Origin: Rhodeus uyekii
Lineage: Eukaryota; Chordata; Actinopteri; Cypriniformes; Acheilognathidae
DNA length: 64,000 nt
Direction: 5' to 3'
Assembly: GCA_037043235.1 (NCBI GenBank)
Contig: JAWRVZ010000212.1
Location: forward strand, 186,001 to 250,000
The position numbers were made by a program, and so were the translations under genes. The notes beneath the pieces are model-generated. The model was not told where the DNA came from and did not search any database. It worked only from the letters and a program-made list of their open reading frames with translations. Below, in pieces: positions 31,995-45,796 of this stretch (position 1 is its first letter; the number at the start of each line of letters is the position of its first letter).

Positions 31995-33807
31995 TATTAG
32001 GAAAACACCATATAGGCAAGGCAAGTTTATTTGTATAGCACATTTCATACACAATGGTAATTCAAAGTGCTTTACATAAAGAAGAATGATAAAAATAAAA
32101 CATTAAAAATGATTAAAAGAATAAAAAGATAATACGTATAAAATAAAATGCAAACAGTTCGGACATAGCACAGTGCTCAATCTGCAAATGCATAGGTAAA
32201 AAGATGTGTTTTGAGTCTTGATTTGAATGTGGCTACTGTTGGAGCTCACCTGATCTCTTCTGGAAGCTGGTTCCAGCTGCGGCTGGCGTAACAGCTAAAA
32301 GCAGACTCTCCTTGCTTTGAGTGAACCCTGGGTATTACTAAGTGACTTGATCCTGATGATCTTAGTGATCTGTTAGGTTTATATTCTATGTGCATATCTG
32401 CAATGTATTGAGGTCCTAGGCCATTGAGTGATTTATAAACAAGTAACAGTACTTTAAAATTAATTCTAAATGTAACTGGAAGCCAGTGCAAGGACCTAAG
32501 GACTGGTGTGATGTGTTCATATTTTCTGGTTCTGCTCAGAATCCTGGCAGCTGCGTTCTGTACGAGCTGCAGCTGTCTTATGGTCTTTTTGGGAAGGCCG
32601 GTCAGGAGCCCATTACAATAATCCACCCTGCTGGTGATGAAAGCATGAACAAGTTTCTCTAAGTCTTGATTGGAGACAAAGCATCTAATTCTTGCAATAT
32701 TTTTGAGATGATAATATGCTGATTTAGTTATTGTTTTTACATGGCTACTGAAACTCAGGTCTGACTCCAAAATCACACCAATATTCCTGACCTGATTTTT
32801 AGTTGTTTGACCCCTAGAGTGAAGGTATGCGTTCACTTTGAGAACTTCATCTTTGTTTCCAAATGCAATGACTTCAGTTTTGTCTTTGTTTAACTGAAGG
32901 AAGTTTAGGCACATCCAGTTTTTAATTTCATCAATGCATTGACACAGGGAGTCAATGGGGCTGTAATCATTAGGTGATAACGCAAGGTAAATCTGGGTGT
33001 CATCTGCATAGCTGTGATATGCAATTTGGTTCTTTCTCATTATTTGGCTCAGTGGCAGCATATATAAGTTGAACAGGAGGGGTGCAAGTATTGAACCTTG
33101 AGGGACTCCGCATGTCATGGATGTCCACTCAGACTTATGGTCACCGATACTCACATAATAACCTCTCCCTTCTAAGTATGACCTGAACCATTTAAGAACC
33201 ATCTCAGAAAGCCCAACCCAGTTTTCCAGCCTGTCAAGGAGAATGTTGTGATCTATAGTGTCAAACGCAGCACTGAGGTCGAGTAAAACCAGCACTGATA
33301 ATTTACCTGAATCTGTGTTAAGACGAATATCATTTATTATCTTTATGAGTGCTGTCTCTGTGCTGTGATGTGGTCGGAAACCAGACTGAAAGTTGTCAAA
33401 GTATCCATTCAAGCTTAAGATCTTGTTCAGCTGATTGAAAACAACTTTTTCAATGATCTTGCCTATGAAAGGTAGATTTGAGATTGGTCTGTAATTGCTC
33501 AATATGATGTTATCCAGATTGCTCTTTTTCAGAAGGGGCTTAACAACTGCAGTTTTTAGGGAATTTGGAAAAGTCCCAGAAAGAAGTGAGGCATTTACCA
33601 CTTCTAGGATATCTGCTTCTAAACAGTTAAACACGTTTTTGAAAAAAGATGTGGGAAGTATGTCAAGGGCGCAGGATGATGTTTTAAGGTGCTGTACTGT
33701 TTCTTCCAAAATTTTACCATCAATTGCTTCGAAAACAGACATAATAGCTACTTTCTGAGATTGTGGTCTGATCTGTTTTACGATCCGAATCGTCTCTATA
33801 GATTGAA
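31995..33807 (-). mobile_element. 5'-truncated LINE (L2/Rex-like)
   Basis: On the minus strand: RT frame, then a 3' UTR ending GTAAAGCACTTTGAATTACC..GCTATACAAATAAACTTGCC plus GCCTTGCC tail. This 3' end is typical of fish L2-like LINEs. The endonuclease domain is missing because of 5' truncation. The 5' junction carries a 13-bp inverted repeat (33785-33797/33808-33820). Confidence 0.8.
32246..33784 (-). CDS. LINE reverse transcriptase (5'-truncated ORF2)
   Basis: About 512 codons without a stop. RT motifs in order (numbering from 33850): [17 protein letters not shown] (119-135), [11 protein letters not shown] (158-168), [13 protein letters not shown] (189-201), [13 protein letters not shown] (248-260), catalytic [10 protein letters not shown] (279-288), then the thumb and a [15 protein letters not shown] region, ending [14 protein letters not shown]. 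It would copy element RNA at a nicked target. The start codon and endonuclease domain are missing, so it cannot act alone, but the open frame marks a young copy. Clade (L2 or Rex1/CR1) cannot be fixed by eye. Confidence 0.85.
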   Translation of the reverse strand: MVKQIRPQSQKVAIMSVFEAIDGKILEETVQHLKTSSCALDILPTSFFKNVFNCLEADILEVVNASLLSGTFPNSLKTAVVKPLLKKSNLDNIILSNYRPISNLPFIGKIIEKVVFNQLNKILSLNGYFDNFQSGFRPHHSTETALIKIINDIRLNTDSGKLSVLVLLDLSAAFDTIDHNILLDRLENWVGLSEMVLKWFRSYLEGRGYYVSIGDHKSEWTSMTCGVPQGSILAPLLFNLYMLPLSQIMRKNQIAYHSYADDTQIYLALSPNDYSPIDSLCQCIDEIKNWMCLNFLQLNKDKTEVIAFGNKDEVLKVNAYLHSRGQTTKNQVRNIGVILESDLSFSSHVKTITKSAYYHLKNIARIRCFVSNQDLEKLVHAFITSRVDYCNGLLTGLPKKTIRQLQLVQNAAARILSRTRKYEHITPVLRSLHWLPVTFRINFKVLLLVYKSLNGLGPQYIADMHIEYKPNRSLRSSGSSHLVIPRVHSKQGESAFSCYASRSWNQLPEEIR

Positions 33808-33837
33808 AGAGACGATTCGGAAATCCATTGACGCTTG

Positions 33838-34190
<353 letters not shown>

Positions 34191-36107
34191 TGTAGGGGGA
34201 TTTACAGTTAAGACCCGAGGACCAGATATGTTGAATGAAGACCAGGAGTCAGAAGTGCAGTCAATAGAAGAAATTTTAGTGAAGTTTAGTTTGCAGTTTC
34301 ATCAGCAGAAGCCAGCTTCAGGTCTCACAAGGAGTTCGTAGGCCGCCCCAAATACAATAACATTGTTACAGCAATTATACTCTAACAGAGGGTGCTAACT
34401 ACGTCAATGATGACGTTTAAATGATTCTGATTGGCTAAGAAAGAAAGAAAGAAAGAAAAACAAAACTAGTAATTTTCCACACAAGAGCAGACAGTCTGAA
34501 GCATATCTTCGTTGATCACGTGGTTGACGGGTTCGTGACGTGGCTTGTCGAGAACAACATATCTGGTCCTCGGGTCTTAACTGTAAATCCCCCTACAGTT
34601 AATGGTGGAGTGCGCGCGGGCAATTCATTCTTCGATGACATCCCTGGTCGAACAACAAACAAGGTAGAAAGTGTTAGGGCTGTTTGAGTGGAAGAGACTG
34701 GAAAGGGGATCGGGAAAGCTTCACTCAGACATGAGTGGGGAGTACCGACGCTGGTTAGATTCCAGGGGGTACACGTAATTATGCCAGCCTTATGATTTTA
34801 AAGATTATATGGTTTTTGATGGTGTAATAGTCGCTGGTATCCGTAACACTGGTTAGATTCCAGGTAAGCGGAAGGCATCGCCGAAACGCACTTTAAGGGG
34901 ACAGTAAGTCGCTGACGGGAGTGTAAGACACTGGAGAAGAACACGGGTTAGATTCCCGGTTCCGGAACACGGGTTAGAGTCCCGGTTTCATTCGGTTCAG
35001 TGGCACCATGAACCTGACTTGATCTCTTCCAGTTCAGACAGGGGATCCCCGAAGTTAGGGAATCAGGCAGTTAGGGACTAAAGCATTAGTTAGTTATAAA
35101 ATAAATAATATAACATGAATATAGGGCTAACTTGTTTGCCAGGGATGCCTCTGGAACGATTCCTGCAAAAGTAAATTTTACGAGAAAATTTTGTGACCCG
35201 AATTGGTTTGGATCAGGATATATGACTTGGTGTTTTTGTAGTATACTTTGTGGTTTCATCACGCAGAAGCCACAGCTGTGTTATTCAAAGATCGCCGCCT
35301 CCATCTCTTCCTACCATGACTTCAGGTGAGTATTAACTTTGACTAAAATATGGCTAACAATAACTGAGTAGTATTATTACTGATTAATTAAATGAGCAGA
35401 AGAGAAAATGCTGTAAACAGCTCTGCTTCTCAAAGTGGGAAAATGGTCAGTCTGTGTTTTTAATTCTGAGTGTAAAAACAAGGTTGGAAATCATGATAAA
35501 ATAACGAAACGGAGAAGAGAAGATATTAAAGGCTGTACACAGCTTTGCTTTTCAAAAGCAAAATTTCAGAGCTCAGTAAGAAAATGCTCCTAGTTTTAAT
35601 TTGATTGGAAAGTTGTGAGCAAAGAAAGAGCCTGAACGATATAAATGTCTGCTAGATGTGATAAAGTGACATATTTCTGGTGTTTAGATTTGAAAAGAAG
35701 ATCAGTGTCTGATATACCGACATTTATGTTTTCGTCTGGAAAAGAACAAAAATAAGATTAAAGTCTTAAGGAATTATTTTGAAAGGAAGATTTGTAATGA
35801 GAAGTTTTATAGTGAATGGATAAGGATAAATTGCGTCAAATTACAGACAATGACTCCAAAAGATGGGAGTTTCAGTAATATGTAATTCGCAAAAAGACCA
35901 CTATAGAAATTATAATTCTTTGAAAACGTATTTTTGGGCAAAGATTTCTGAAACAGGCCAGAGTCAAAATAAAGTAGATAAATGTTGAAAGTTTACAAAA
36001 ATGCAGTGTTCCAGTCCTTGAATCCAGTCCAGAGTTTCTCTCTCTCATTCAAAGTCAGCTAAATGCTGTTATCTGGTCCTCGGGTCTTAACTGTAAATTC
36101 CCCTACA
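34191..36107 (+). mobile_element. R1 element: LTR-like unit plus noncoding leader
   Basis: 34191-34597 starts TGTAGGGGGATTTACAG and ends with the exact complement, giving 43-bp terminal inverted repeats (34191-34233, 34555-34597). Then about 1.47 kb of noncoding DNA in which GGTTAGATTCC(A/C)GG-like motifs recur at 34752, 34852, 34945 and 34970, and splice-like AG-GTGAGT at about 35325. It closes with a 37-bp copy of the terminal sequence (36071-36107). Embedded in (TA)n on both sides. It looks like an LTR retroelement leader with gag-pol lost, but no PBS or protein is recognised. Confidence 0.45.
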
Positions 36108-36148
36108 ATATATATATATATATATATATATATGTATTTGTGTATATA

Positions 36149-36186
<38 letters not shown>

Positions 36187-36214
36187 CACATATATGTACA
36201 TATATAGTAGTATA

Positions 36215-37775
<1,561 letters not shown>

Positions 37776-38599
37776 ACGTGCTGTCGTGCTTTAGCTCTGG
37801 AGACAAAGATGGAGATCATAAAGAAGTACGAAGCTGGTATCTGCCGTTTGTCCTCTTCCTCCTCTGCCGCCACTTTCGGAGATAGCCTCACTCGAAAGGT
37901 AAGCTTTGACTGTGGTAAGGTTCGTTAGTCACGGAGAAGGAAGGAGGCAGGGTCAGCTTACTGAGACTCACAAGCTTTTGTTTCTTTAGAGTCTTAAATA
38001 AATCAAAACACAAAACAAAACATAAGCAGGTGCGTTTCACTCCCACTGTCCCGCTTCTTCAGCTGAGTCACGCTTCTCCCTCTGAGTTCCGTGTCACTCG
38101 CAATCTCTCTCGGTTTCGGTTTCACTTTCGTTTCGCTCGTGAGCCTCGCGTTCACCGCTTCCGTGCCGACTCGCATCTCGCCCGGATCTCTCTCTCCGTC
38201 TTTCCCTTACAGGTTGTTTATATCCACGCCCCCTTTGCCACATCGACATTTTACGGTATTTCATTGTTTATTGGTCAATTTAGCTTTATTATGAAATTTA
38301 ATGGGGTGTTTTTGGAAGGTTTGGAACGGATTAGCCATTGTACATGTAAAATGTGTTCCAAGATATGAAAAACTCATTTTACGAAGGCCGCCTCGGAACG
38401 GATTAATTTTGTGTCTCGAGGTACCACTGTATATTCTTTTATCTTTCCTATTTGTACCTATATTGTTTTCTTTGTCTTGTTTTCATGTTTTTTTCTTCCT
38501 TTTTCTTATTTGAGTGATTTATAATCAAGTTAGGGATTTCTATTAGTTAAATCCTTTCTTTACTTTTCTGTATTTTTCCATAGAATAAGGACAAATATT
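37776..38599. repeat. Right part of a CTCG-type DNA element and flank
   Basis: Ends at about 38427 with GTGTCTCGAGGTACCACTG, the right terminus type of the element at 15711-17612; the left terminus is not seen. The frames 38030-38368 and 38091-38294 are Arg/Ser-rich by composition and not supported. From 38440 the ZF-unit flank (inverted) begins. Confidence 0.45.
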
Positions 38600-39113
38600 G
38601 TCTGCACTTCTCAGCAGATAGAACATCTTATCAGAATGTTTTGCAAAGTCTTTCTGTTGATTGTTGGAGCCTGAGCCGAGTTCAGCCTTGGAGAAGCTGT
38701 GTGGTCTGTGTTGGTGAGGTGATTAACTGGCACCATCAAGAGACGGAATGACTTCTTGTTCTCGACAAGCCACGTCACGAACCCGTCAACCATGTGATCA
38801 ACGAAGATATGCTTCAGACTGTCTGCTCTTGTGTGAAAAATTACTAGTTTTGTTTATCTTTCTTTCTTTCTTAGCCAATTAGAATAATTTAACCGTCATT
38901 ATTGACGTAGTTAGTAGCCTCTGTTAGAGTATAATTGCTGTAACAATGTTATTGTAAGTGGGGCGGCCTACGAACTCCTTGTGAGACCTGAAGCTTCTGC
39001 TGATGAAACTGCAAACTAAACTTCACAAAAATTTCTTCTATTAACTGCACTTCTGACTCCTGGTCTTCATTCAACATATCTGGTCCTCGGGTCTTAACTG
39101 TAAATCCCCTACA
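38600..39113 (-). repeat. R1 repeat with flank, inverted
   Basis: Minus-strand copy of the 11712-12290 arrangement, ending at 39113 in CCCCTACA. Contains the AGAAGCTTCAGGTCTCACAA stretch shared by all copies. Confidence 0.55.
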
Positions 39114-41024
39114 AGATAAAAAGAAGTGGGCACAAGATAAACAAAATCTGTCACCTTTTAGAAATGCTTTATTATATGTAAATCTTTTGGAACACAGTAA
39201 AGCAAAAAGGCGACACTCTTGCTGCCCCTGTTGATGTTTTTATTGCATGAATAATAAGTATTTTAACATAACTCAACTGTATGATTATACACCATTATTT
39301 GTATCTGTATGTTGATATTCAGCTGAGAAAGTGCTGAGGTCTGCAAAAGGCTGGAGACCCACACACCTCACAGCTCTGGGTGTTAAATCCTTATATGGAC
39401 ACAGAGTGCTGAATTCAGGCCAAGCTACAATGTATGGAAAGGAGAAAAAGCCATGTAACATGTTTGGAATGTCTAGGACCTTGAGTAAATAATGGGAGAT
39501 TTCCCTTTCTCGAGAGCTGACCCTCAAAAACAGATCGGTTTTGTTTGGAAGAATACATATATTCTTCGGCACAGAATCAATGTTTTGTTGCACTAAACGG
39601 AAATTGCATTTATTGGCCTTTACAGTGTAAGAACACTTAACCAGCGCCAATGTGTTAGCCGGGTCTCTAAAGCCGGTGGTTTTCCTATATGCCAACTCGA
39701 CCTGGACTTTAGTCCGTTAACTAACCTGACGCGTCTTTGCTGAAAAAAGGATGCAATGCGATCTATTAAAGTGAATGATTTGAGAGTAAGGATAAAATCA
39801 AACGTAACAATTTATTATTATTATTCAGGTATATGTATCGTGCCAATTACATAATTGAATTAAAAAATAATCAATACAAACATGAAATGCTCAGAAATGG
39901 AGTAAAAGATGCATTCCTGAACTTAATGCAGTGTCCGAAGGGCGTTCAACACTATGGGCTCATCTGGCTATAAATCGCCTAAAAGAATGAATAATACAGA
40001 GTGTTTGTTGAGACATTCAGCATCATCAATTAATCTGGCTACCAAAACGAGAAGAGCTTCCATGAAACATTTCCTTAAATATCCAGATCAGGACAGAAAC
40101 CTTTTTCAAATGTAAATCTGAGTTAACAATGGATATTTTGGTTGTTGAGAACAGACGGTAATGACCATGGAAGACCCTGAGACCTCTTCAACCTTTCACA
40201 CTTTTGGTTTGCTCTTATGGAATAAGACCTTTGTACCAGTCGCACTTAAACATTTCAAATGATACCAAACCATGATACACTCTGAATGTTGCATGGATTT
40301 TGAGTGGGATTCATGTGAGGGGGAGAAAAGGGGGAATAGAGCGAAATGTGAGAGTGAAGTGATAGCTGCTCTGTGTTGTGTCTATGGAAGGTCCTCTGAT
40401 CATTTTGATAAAACTGTTTCTCGCAGCAAATACTCAGAATAAAGAAAACGTTTGAGTCACAACATCTGCTAAAAGTCTGTAAAAGTGCTTCAATATTATT
40501 AGCATTTCACAAGTGGTACAAAAAATAACAGTAACTTAAAGATGACACTCATTTTCATCAAACATTGTAATTTGTCGATATGAATCTAAATATAGTTTGA
40601 TTTCATTCATAACAATAAAGTAATTCGATAACTGACATAAAAATTGATTCTATAAGTGTTTTAGTTAACAAAAATTAAAACAAACTGTGTAAAAGTGCTT
40701 TAGTCCCGTTAGACGGTAAAGAGATCAACATCTTTGCTAATCCTGGAACAAAATTCCAATCCACCAATCAGATTTGAAGGATAAGTTTACAGTTTATGTC
40801 AGGTTTAGGCTTCCAATCAGGGTTAGGTGCTTTAAATCAATGTTATGTACAATTTTCCTCAGATTTCAGGGTTGGAGTGAGAAAAGTTTACTGATAAAGA
40901 CGAGCAAATACATTTTGGAAACGGACAGACTTTGCACACTGGATCTCTTACACCAGTGTTGTCTCATGTTCAAATATTGAAAATCTTTCACACAAAATGT
41001 GAATTTCCTTTTGCCGCATTGATG
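39114..41024. other. Duplicated ZF-unit flank, no intact gene
   Basis: 39240-39560 matches the ZF1 intron (3890-4610, without the MITE). 40060-40730 matches 6790-7430 and 52940-53620. 40730-40990 matches 53620-53770 plus 54410-54480. A 136-codon minus frame (39285-39695) has no recognisable domain and is broken in the paralog, so it is not called. Confidence 0.5.
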
Positions 41025-41944
41025 TCATTTGTGAAGCTTCTTTCTATTTTCATGTGTTCCGAAGATACGATTCTTTCCACGTTTATCATTCACTCGAGTG
41101 TGAATCATCTCGTGTGTTTTAAGGGTTCCTCTGTGATTGAAACTCTTCCCGCAGTGTGAACACTTGAATGGTTTCTCTCCAGTGTGAATTCTCTCATGTG
41201 TTTTAAGAGTTCCTCTGTGATAGAATCTTTTCTCGCAGTGTGAACACTTGAATGGTTTCTCTCCAGTGTGAATCATCTCGTGTGGTTTCAGATGTCCTGA
41301 ATGACTGAATCTCTTGTCGCAGTGTGAACACTTGTATGGTTTCTCTCCTGTGTGAATCCTCTCATGGACCTTCAAATTTTCAGCTGTAGTAAAAGTCTTC
41401 TCACACTCAAAGCACATATAATTTCTTACAGCAGTATGCATTTTCTGATGGTCTTTTAAACCTTGCATCAGTGAAAAACTCTTTCCACACAAAGAGCATA
41501 GATGTGGTTTCTCCTGTGAATGAACTGTCAGATGTTTCTTCAGGGATGAAGCCGTCAAAAATGTTTTGCCACATTGATCACATTCATGCAGTTTCTCTCT
41601 AGTGTGGATGTTCATGTGCCTCTTAAAGCTTCCTTTATGTCTAAAACAGTTTCCACATTGATCACATGTGAACGGTTTCTCTCCAGTGTGAATCGTCATG
41701 TGAACCTTTAGGTATTTTCGACTTCTAAAACTGTTCCCACATTGATCGCAGGTGAAGGGTTTTTCTCCAGTGTGAATCATCATGTGATTCTTGAGACTCT
41801 GTTTCCCTGTGAAACTCTTTCCACACTGACGGCAAGTGAAAGATGTCTGGGATATTTCTTTAGAAACTTTCTGTGGAGTTTGAGAACGACTCAAATGTTT
41901 CTCCTCTTCACTCAGTTCTTCATTCTTCATTTCTTCAATCAAGT
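41025..41944 (-). CDS. C2H2 zinc-finger protein ZF6 (9 fingers, class B end)
   Basis: Putative nuclear DNA-binding protein. Phase-1 acceptor, D-LIEEMKNEELSEEEKHLSRSQTPQ, nine fingers, then HTRVNDKRGKNRIFGTHENRKKLHK-stop, in which a degenerate last finger is still readable. Finger 3 has CGNCF, an extra Cys next to the core. Closest relative in the window is ZF2 (same leader deletion, same tail start), in line with block duplication. No promoter or MKPTEEQR exon of its own lies between it and ZF7. The nearest upstream donor is the class A end of ZF7. Its first seven fingers are copied in ZF8. Confidence 0.85.
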
Positions 41945-42639
41945 CTGAAAGTAAAAAAGTATAATACTCAGTAAATTGTAAATAAAAAATTATAATTTTG
42001 ATGCTTAAAAGGAATGCAGATCTTAAAACCAGCATCAGACTATTTGATCAGTAGAACACACAGTCCCCCCCCCCCCTCTCACACACACGCATACCTGGTT
42101 TGGAAATTGAAAAAAAATTTTTTTTTAAAAATCACACTGATCATTAAAAAAAATAAAAAGTTAAAAAAAGAAGGTTATGTTTAAATGAAATCTCTTGTTC
42201 ATTACATTTTTCTTCATAATTGCCACCACATGTGTTGTATTCATTGTTGCAAAACTTCTCTATATAGTTTGTTTGTTATCGTGATCAAAACCATTGATCT
42301 GAAGCTCAATGCTGATGCTTTCATGTTTTCTAATCAGCAATAAATATAACAATTTCTGATCAACCCATATCAATTGCATGAATAACATAAAAAATAACAT
42401 ACTGGTTAAATCCCCACCCACTTCCGGGTTAAATCCCGCCCACTTCTGGGTTAGGCCCCACCCAGTCAGAGTACAGATACAGATATAGATACAGATGATT
42501 CATATGGTTAACAGATAATGCTATGCTCGCGCATCCCTATTAGTAACATTTAAAACAGTCTGATTTCAAGTCCCATCCAGGGATTTCAATAGCTTTTGAA
42601 AACTAGGGGTCATTTTTGGGTGCAATTTGTCTATTAACA
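41945..42639. repeat. ZF6 upstream flank (donor of the segmental copy)
   Basis: C-run at 42064-42077, a CA patch, AT-rich sequence, and two TTAAATCC(C/-)CGCCCACTTC(C/T)GGGTTA direct repeats at about 42410-42460. Nearly identical to 49130-49827. No gene. Confidence 0.5.
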
Positions 42640-42900
42640 GAAAAAACGTATTCAACTGTAGCCTGGCCATGTGAAAACAACAACTAATTGGACATCACTG
42701 ACCACAGTTTACCCAATTCAGGCTCTGAGGACAACTTAGCATACAGCAGTTTGTCAATGTTGTCTTTGCACTTATCAACATTTTTGAACAAGGAGTAGTT
42801 TGCAGAAATGACAGTGTCAATGTAAGTGTCGTACTGGTTTGCTACATCATCACAATCCTTGTCAGCAACTTGCTTGGCAGAACTACTCCCCTTCACATAC
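42640..42900 (-). pseudogene. hAT-like transposase C-terminal fragment (copy 3)
   Basis: Minus frame 42684-42896: SAKQVADKDCDDVANQYDTY, then FKNVDKCKDNIDKLLYAKLS, then ELGKLWSVMSN before a stop. Longest copy of the fragment at 10184-10440. Copy 4 at 49828-50085 is identical over this stretch. Confidence 0.5.
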
Positions 42901-43885
42901 TTTCTGAAACCTTATAGGATAACGCCAGTTGACAACTGGCCAATTGTCGCGCGATGCGGCTCTGGCTGTCAGGCGGTATAAATAGCATAAAGCTCAGCAA
43001 CTGCGTCAGAATCATGACTGAACACGGCACAGCTGGTCAAGCTCCCAACACAGCGGATACTGCAACGTCTTGTTCCCTTCTCTCAGGGAACCGAGGTTAC
43101 GATAGTCACCGGAGACATTCCCTTTCGAGAGCGAGAACGAGACGTTGCAAGAAAATGAACTTGGCAAAGGTGTTTAATCTCGCCTTGACAGAGATGCAGA
43201 TCCGCCTGAACACAGAAAACAATTCACCAATCACAGCGAAGAGGCACACAGCTCAACCAATGGCAACGCTGCCAGGTGTGCTCACTACTGAAAGGTGCAG
43301 CTAAACCAATGAAATCAGTAGCTGAATCCTACCAAAATTTAGATATCAGAAGCCTGAAAAATAGCAGGCTGCGCTATTACAGGGCAGACACGACTATTCA
43401 GAGATCATTAAAGCACAACTAATGTGAGAGCATAGCGTCAACGACGGTGACAGTGAGCACATAAGCACAAGCTACTGCATAGAAACCCCTGCGTCAACAG
43501 CAAAAGCGGTAACAACTTTATTTGAGAAAAGTAGCACTAGTACCAGGAATAATTTAATCAATTACTCACTGAAAGCATTTGAGAAGCCAAAGACGGAACA
43601 TCCAGTTTATAAAACCTGGCGAAAGTGTTCTGAGAAAAGCAGCCAGCAGCGAAAAATATATCCTGTATTGACGTGCCTCTAGACCAGGCCCACGACGAGG
43701 CAATAGCTCTCGTTGAGTGAGCTCTGATGTTGAGAGCATTCCTGTCCCTGTTTGCATAAGCCAAAGCAATAGCGTCCACTATTCACTGAGAAATAGAAGC
43801 AAGAACTCGAGAAGTTCTTCGAGCTTCTCACAGGCGGCGCTGACTGTCATTCGTCAATTAACAAACGCGGGAAGTGCCGACTGTT
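42901..43885 (-). mobile_element. DIRS-like retroelement remnant
   Basis: Terminal region (TATAAATAGC; GTTCCCTTCTCTCAGGGAAC; GGTTACG) at 42950-43150, unique sequence, then the tyrosine-recombinase C-terminus on the minus strand (43558-43779: AHSTRAIASSWAW with HxxR, then TFARFYKLDV). A GAACTCGAGAAGTTC(T/C)TCGAG palindrome is at 43803. The reverse transcriptase and recombinase N-terminus are missing. Confidence 0.6.
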
Positions 43886-44852
43886 GAGAAATGAAAAAGT
43901 TCACCTCCATTACTATTGTCAGACAAGCCTATCCTGTCATCTCTTCACCAGTGCATCACCATTCACCAGTTCACTGTTTTGTGCTCTGTCTCTCAATAAA
44001 AATTGCCTTGTACTCGCATTTGTGTTCGCCTATTCCTTCATGACAACAACAGTGTCTTGTAAGCAAAGCACATATTTTGTTGAGTCTTCATTTTCTCCGA
44101 CATCAGAGTCGCTGAGGATGCAATGGATTCATTTTATTTTGAAGGTAATGCACCACTGAACATCCCTAAAGTCACTTATGTTTGTGCAAATCATTTTACT
44201 CCAGACTGCTTTCTGAACCAAGGAAGGCAGGTTTTCCTAAAAAGGAAAAGGCATGAGGTCTGTATTTATTTGTTTACAGCGAACTGGAACGAGTGATGAC
44301 AACATTAGTTATAGCCGTAGTTAAACTACACCTTTTCATCTCCCTGCTGCATATATTCCCTGGATTTATAAGCATCGTTGTCTGAATCCGGTTCGAACTG
44401 AACACAGTTACTCATAGTGTCTATGATAGATATTTTAAGTGCGTGAGATTGTCCTGTTTTGTTGCTGGTGTGAGCTGTTGAAGCTCCCCCCTTTTCTTGT
44501 AAACCTCACGTTTTTTGCTCACCCACAAAAAGTGTCATCTGTAGGGGAATTACAGTTGTCCCGAGGACCAGATATGTTGAATGAAGACCAGGAGTTAGAA
44601 GTGCAGTCAATTGTAGAAATGTTAGTGAAGTTTAGTTTGCAGTTTCATCAGCAGAAGCTTCAGGTCTCACAAGGAGTTCGTAGGCCGCCCCACTTACAAT
44701 AACATTGTTACAGCAATTATACTCTAACAGAGGGTACTAACTACGTCAATGATGACGGTTAAATGATTCTGATTGGCTAAGAAAGAAAGAAAGATAAACA
44801 AAACTAGTAATTTTTCACACAAGAGCAGACAGTCTGAAGCAGATCTTCATTG
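43886..44852 (+). repeat. Dispersed repeat plus R1 copy
   Basis: 43890-44540 matches 11060-11710; 44541-44852 is the R1 repeat in plus orientation. Frames here (for example 44439-44702) are not conserved. No gene. Confidence 0.5.
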
Positions 44853-45110
44853 CAGGGGAGTAGCCAGAATTTTTTTTTCAGGGGGCCCAGCTTAATTGTT
44901 GACGGGGGGTGGGCGGGTTAGCGCGATTGTTGACGGGGGGGTTAGTGCAACTGTTGACTTTGGGGATGCGTTGCGATCGTCTTGTGCGGCGGGCATTATG
45001 TGCTTTCACTTTCGTTTTCACAGTCGCCATTTTAACCAATTGAAAATCTGAGGGGGCCGGACTTGTAAATGAGGGGGTCCAGCCCCCCCCCCCACGTGGC
45101 TACGCCACTG
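44853..45110. mobile_element. hAT MITE with CAGGGGAGTAGCCAG ends
   Basis: Ends CAGGGGAGTAGCCAG and GTGGCTACGCCACTG, with 8-bp duplication CTTCATTG/CTTCGTTG (44845-44852, 45111-45118, one change). The paralog at 12023 has the uninterrupted target. Interior contains GTTGACGGGG repeats. Confidence 0.85.
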
Positions 45111-45796
45111 CTTCGTTGATCACATGGTTGACGGGTTAGTGACCTTCCACATGACAGAAATGCGTTTCTTGTGGTCAGATTGTCCAGAACAACAAGTCTG
45201 ATGGTGCCACTTAATCTCCTCGCCAATACAGACCATATTAACACACACAGACACACACAGATACACACAGATACACAGCTTCTCCAAGGCTGAACTCGGC
45301 TCAGGCTCCAACAATAAACACAGAGACTCTCAAAACATTCTGATAACATGTTCTATCTGTTGAGACGTGCAGACAATATTCATCCTTACTCTATAGAAAA
45401 CTACAGAAAAGTAAAGAAAGGATTTAACTAATAAAAATCCCTAACTTGATTATAAATCACTCTTTACAAATCATTCAAATAAGAAAAAGGAAAAGAACAT
45501 CTGAAAATAAGACAAAGAAAAGAATATATATACAAGCGGCAATGGTTTTCCGATTCGTTCCCATTACAATTAAATGCCATAAAACTAATTTGTCTGGTAT
45601 TTTGAGTGAAAACTTCACACTCTGAGGAAACATTATTATTATTTTACATTTTGTTTAAAGGTGTATCCAATGTTCCCTTTAAGCGAAAAAAAAAGAAAAA
45701 GTAAAACCAACTCCACAATTTTCTAACATAATATGAATGTGTCGTGGTTTGTGAGACCATGTCATGAGACCTCAAAGCACTGGACCTGAAGATGAT
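45111..45796. other. ZF7 3' flank
   Basis: Same as 12020-12729 (class A 3' flank with CA repeats). No gene. Confidence 0.5.

Noticed and set aside
39285..39695. Minus-strand frame of 136 codons
   Set aside because: No recognisable domain; the paralogous stretch in the ZF1 intron (4.37-4.61 kb) does not keep the frame.
42061..42090. Difference in C-run and T-run length between the two segmental copies as a biological signal
   Set aside because: Homopolymer length differences are as likely to be sequencing error as mutation.
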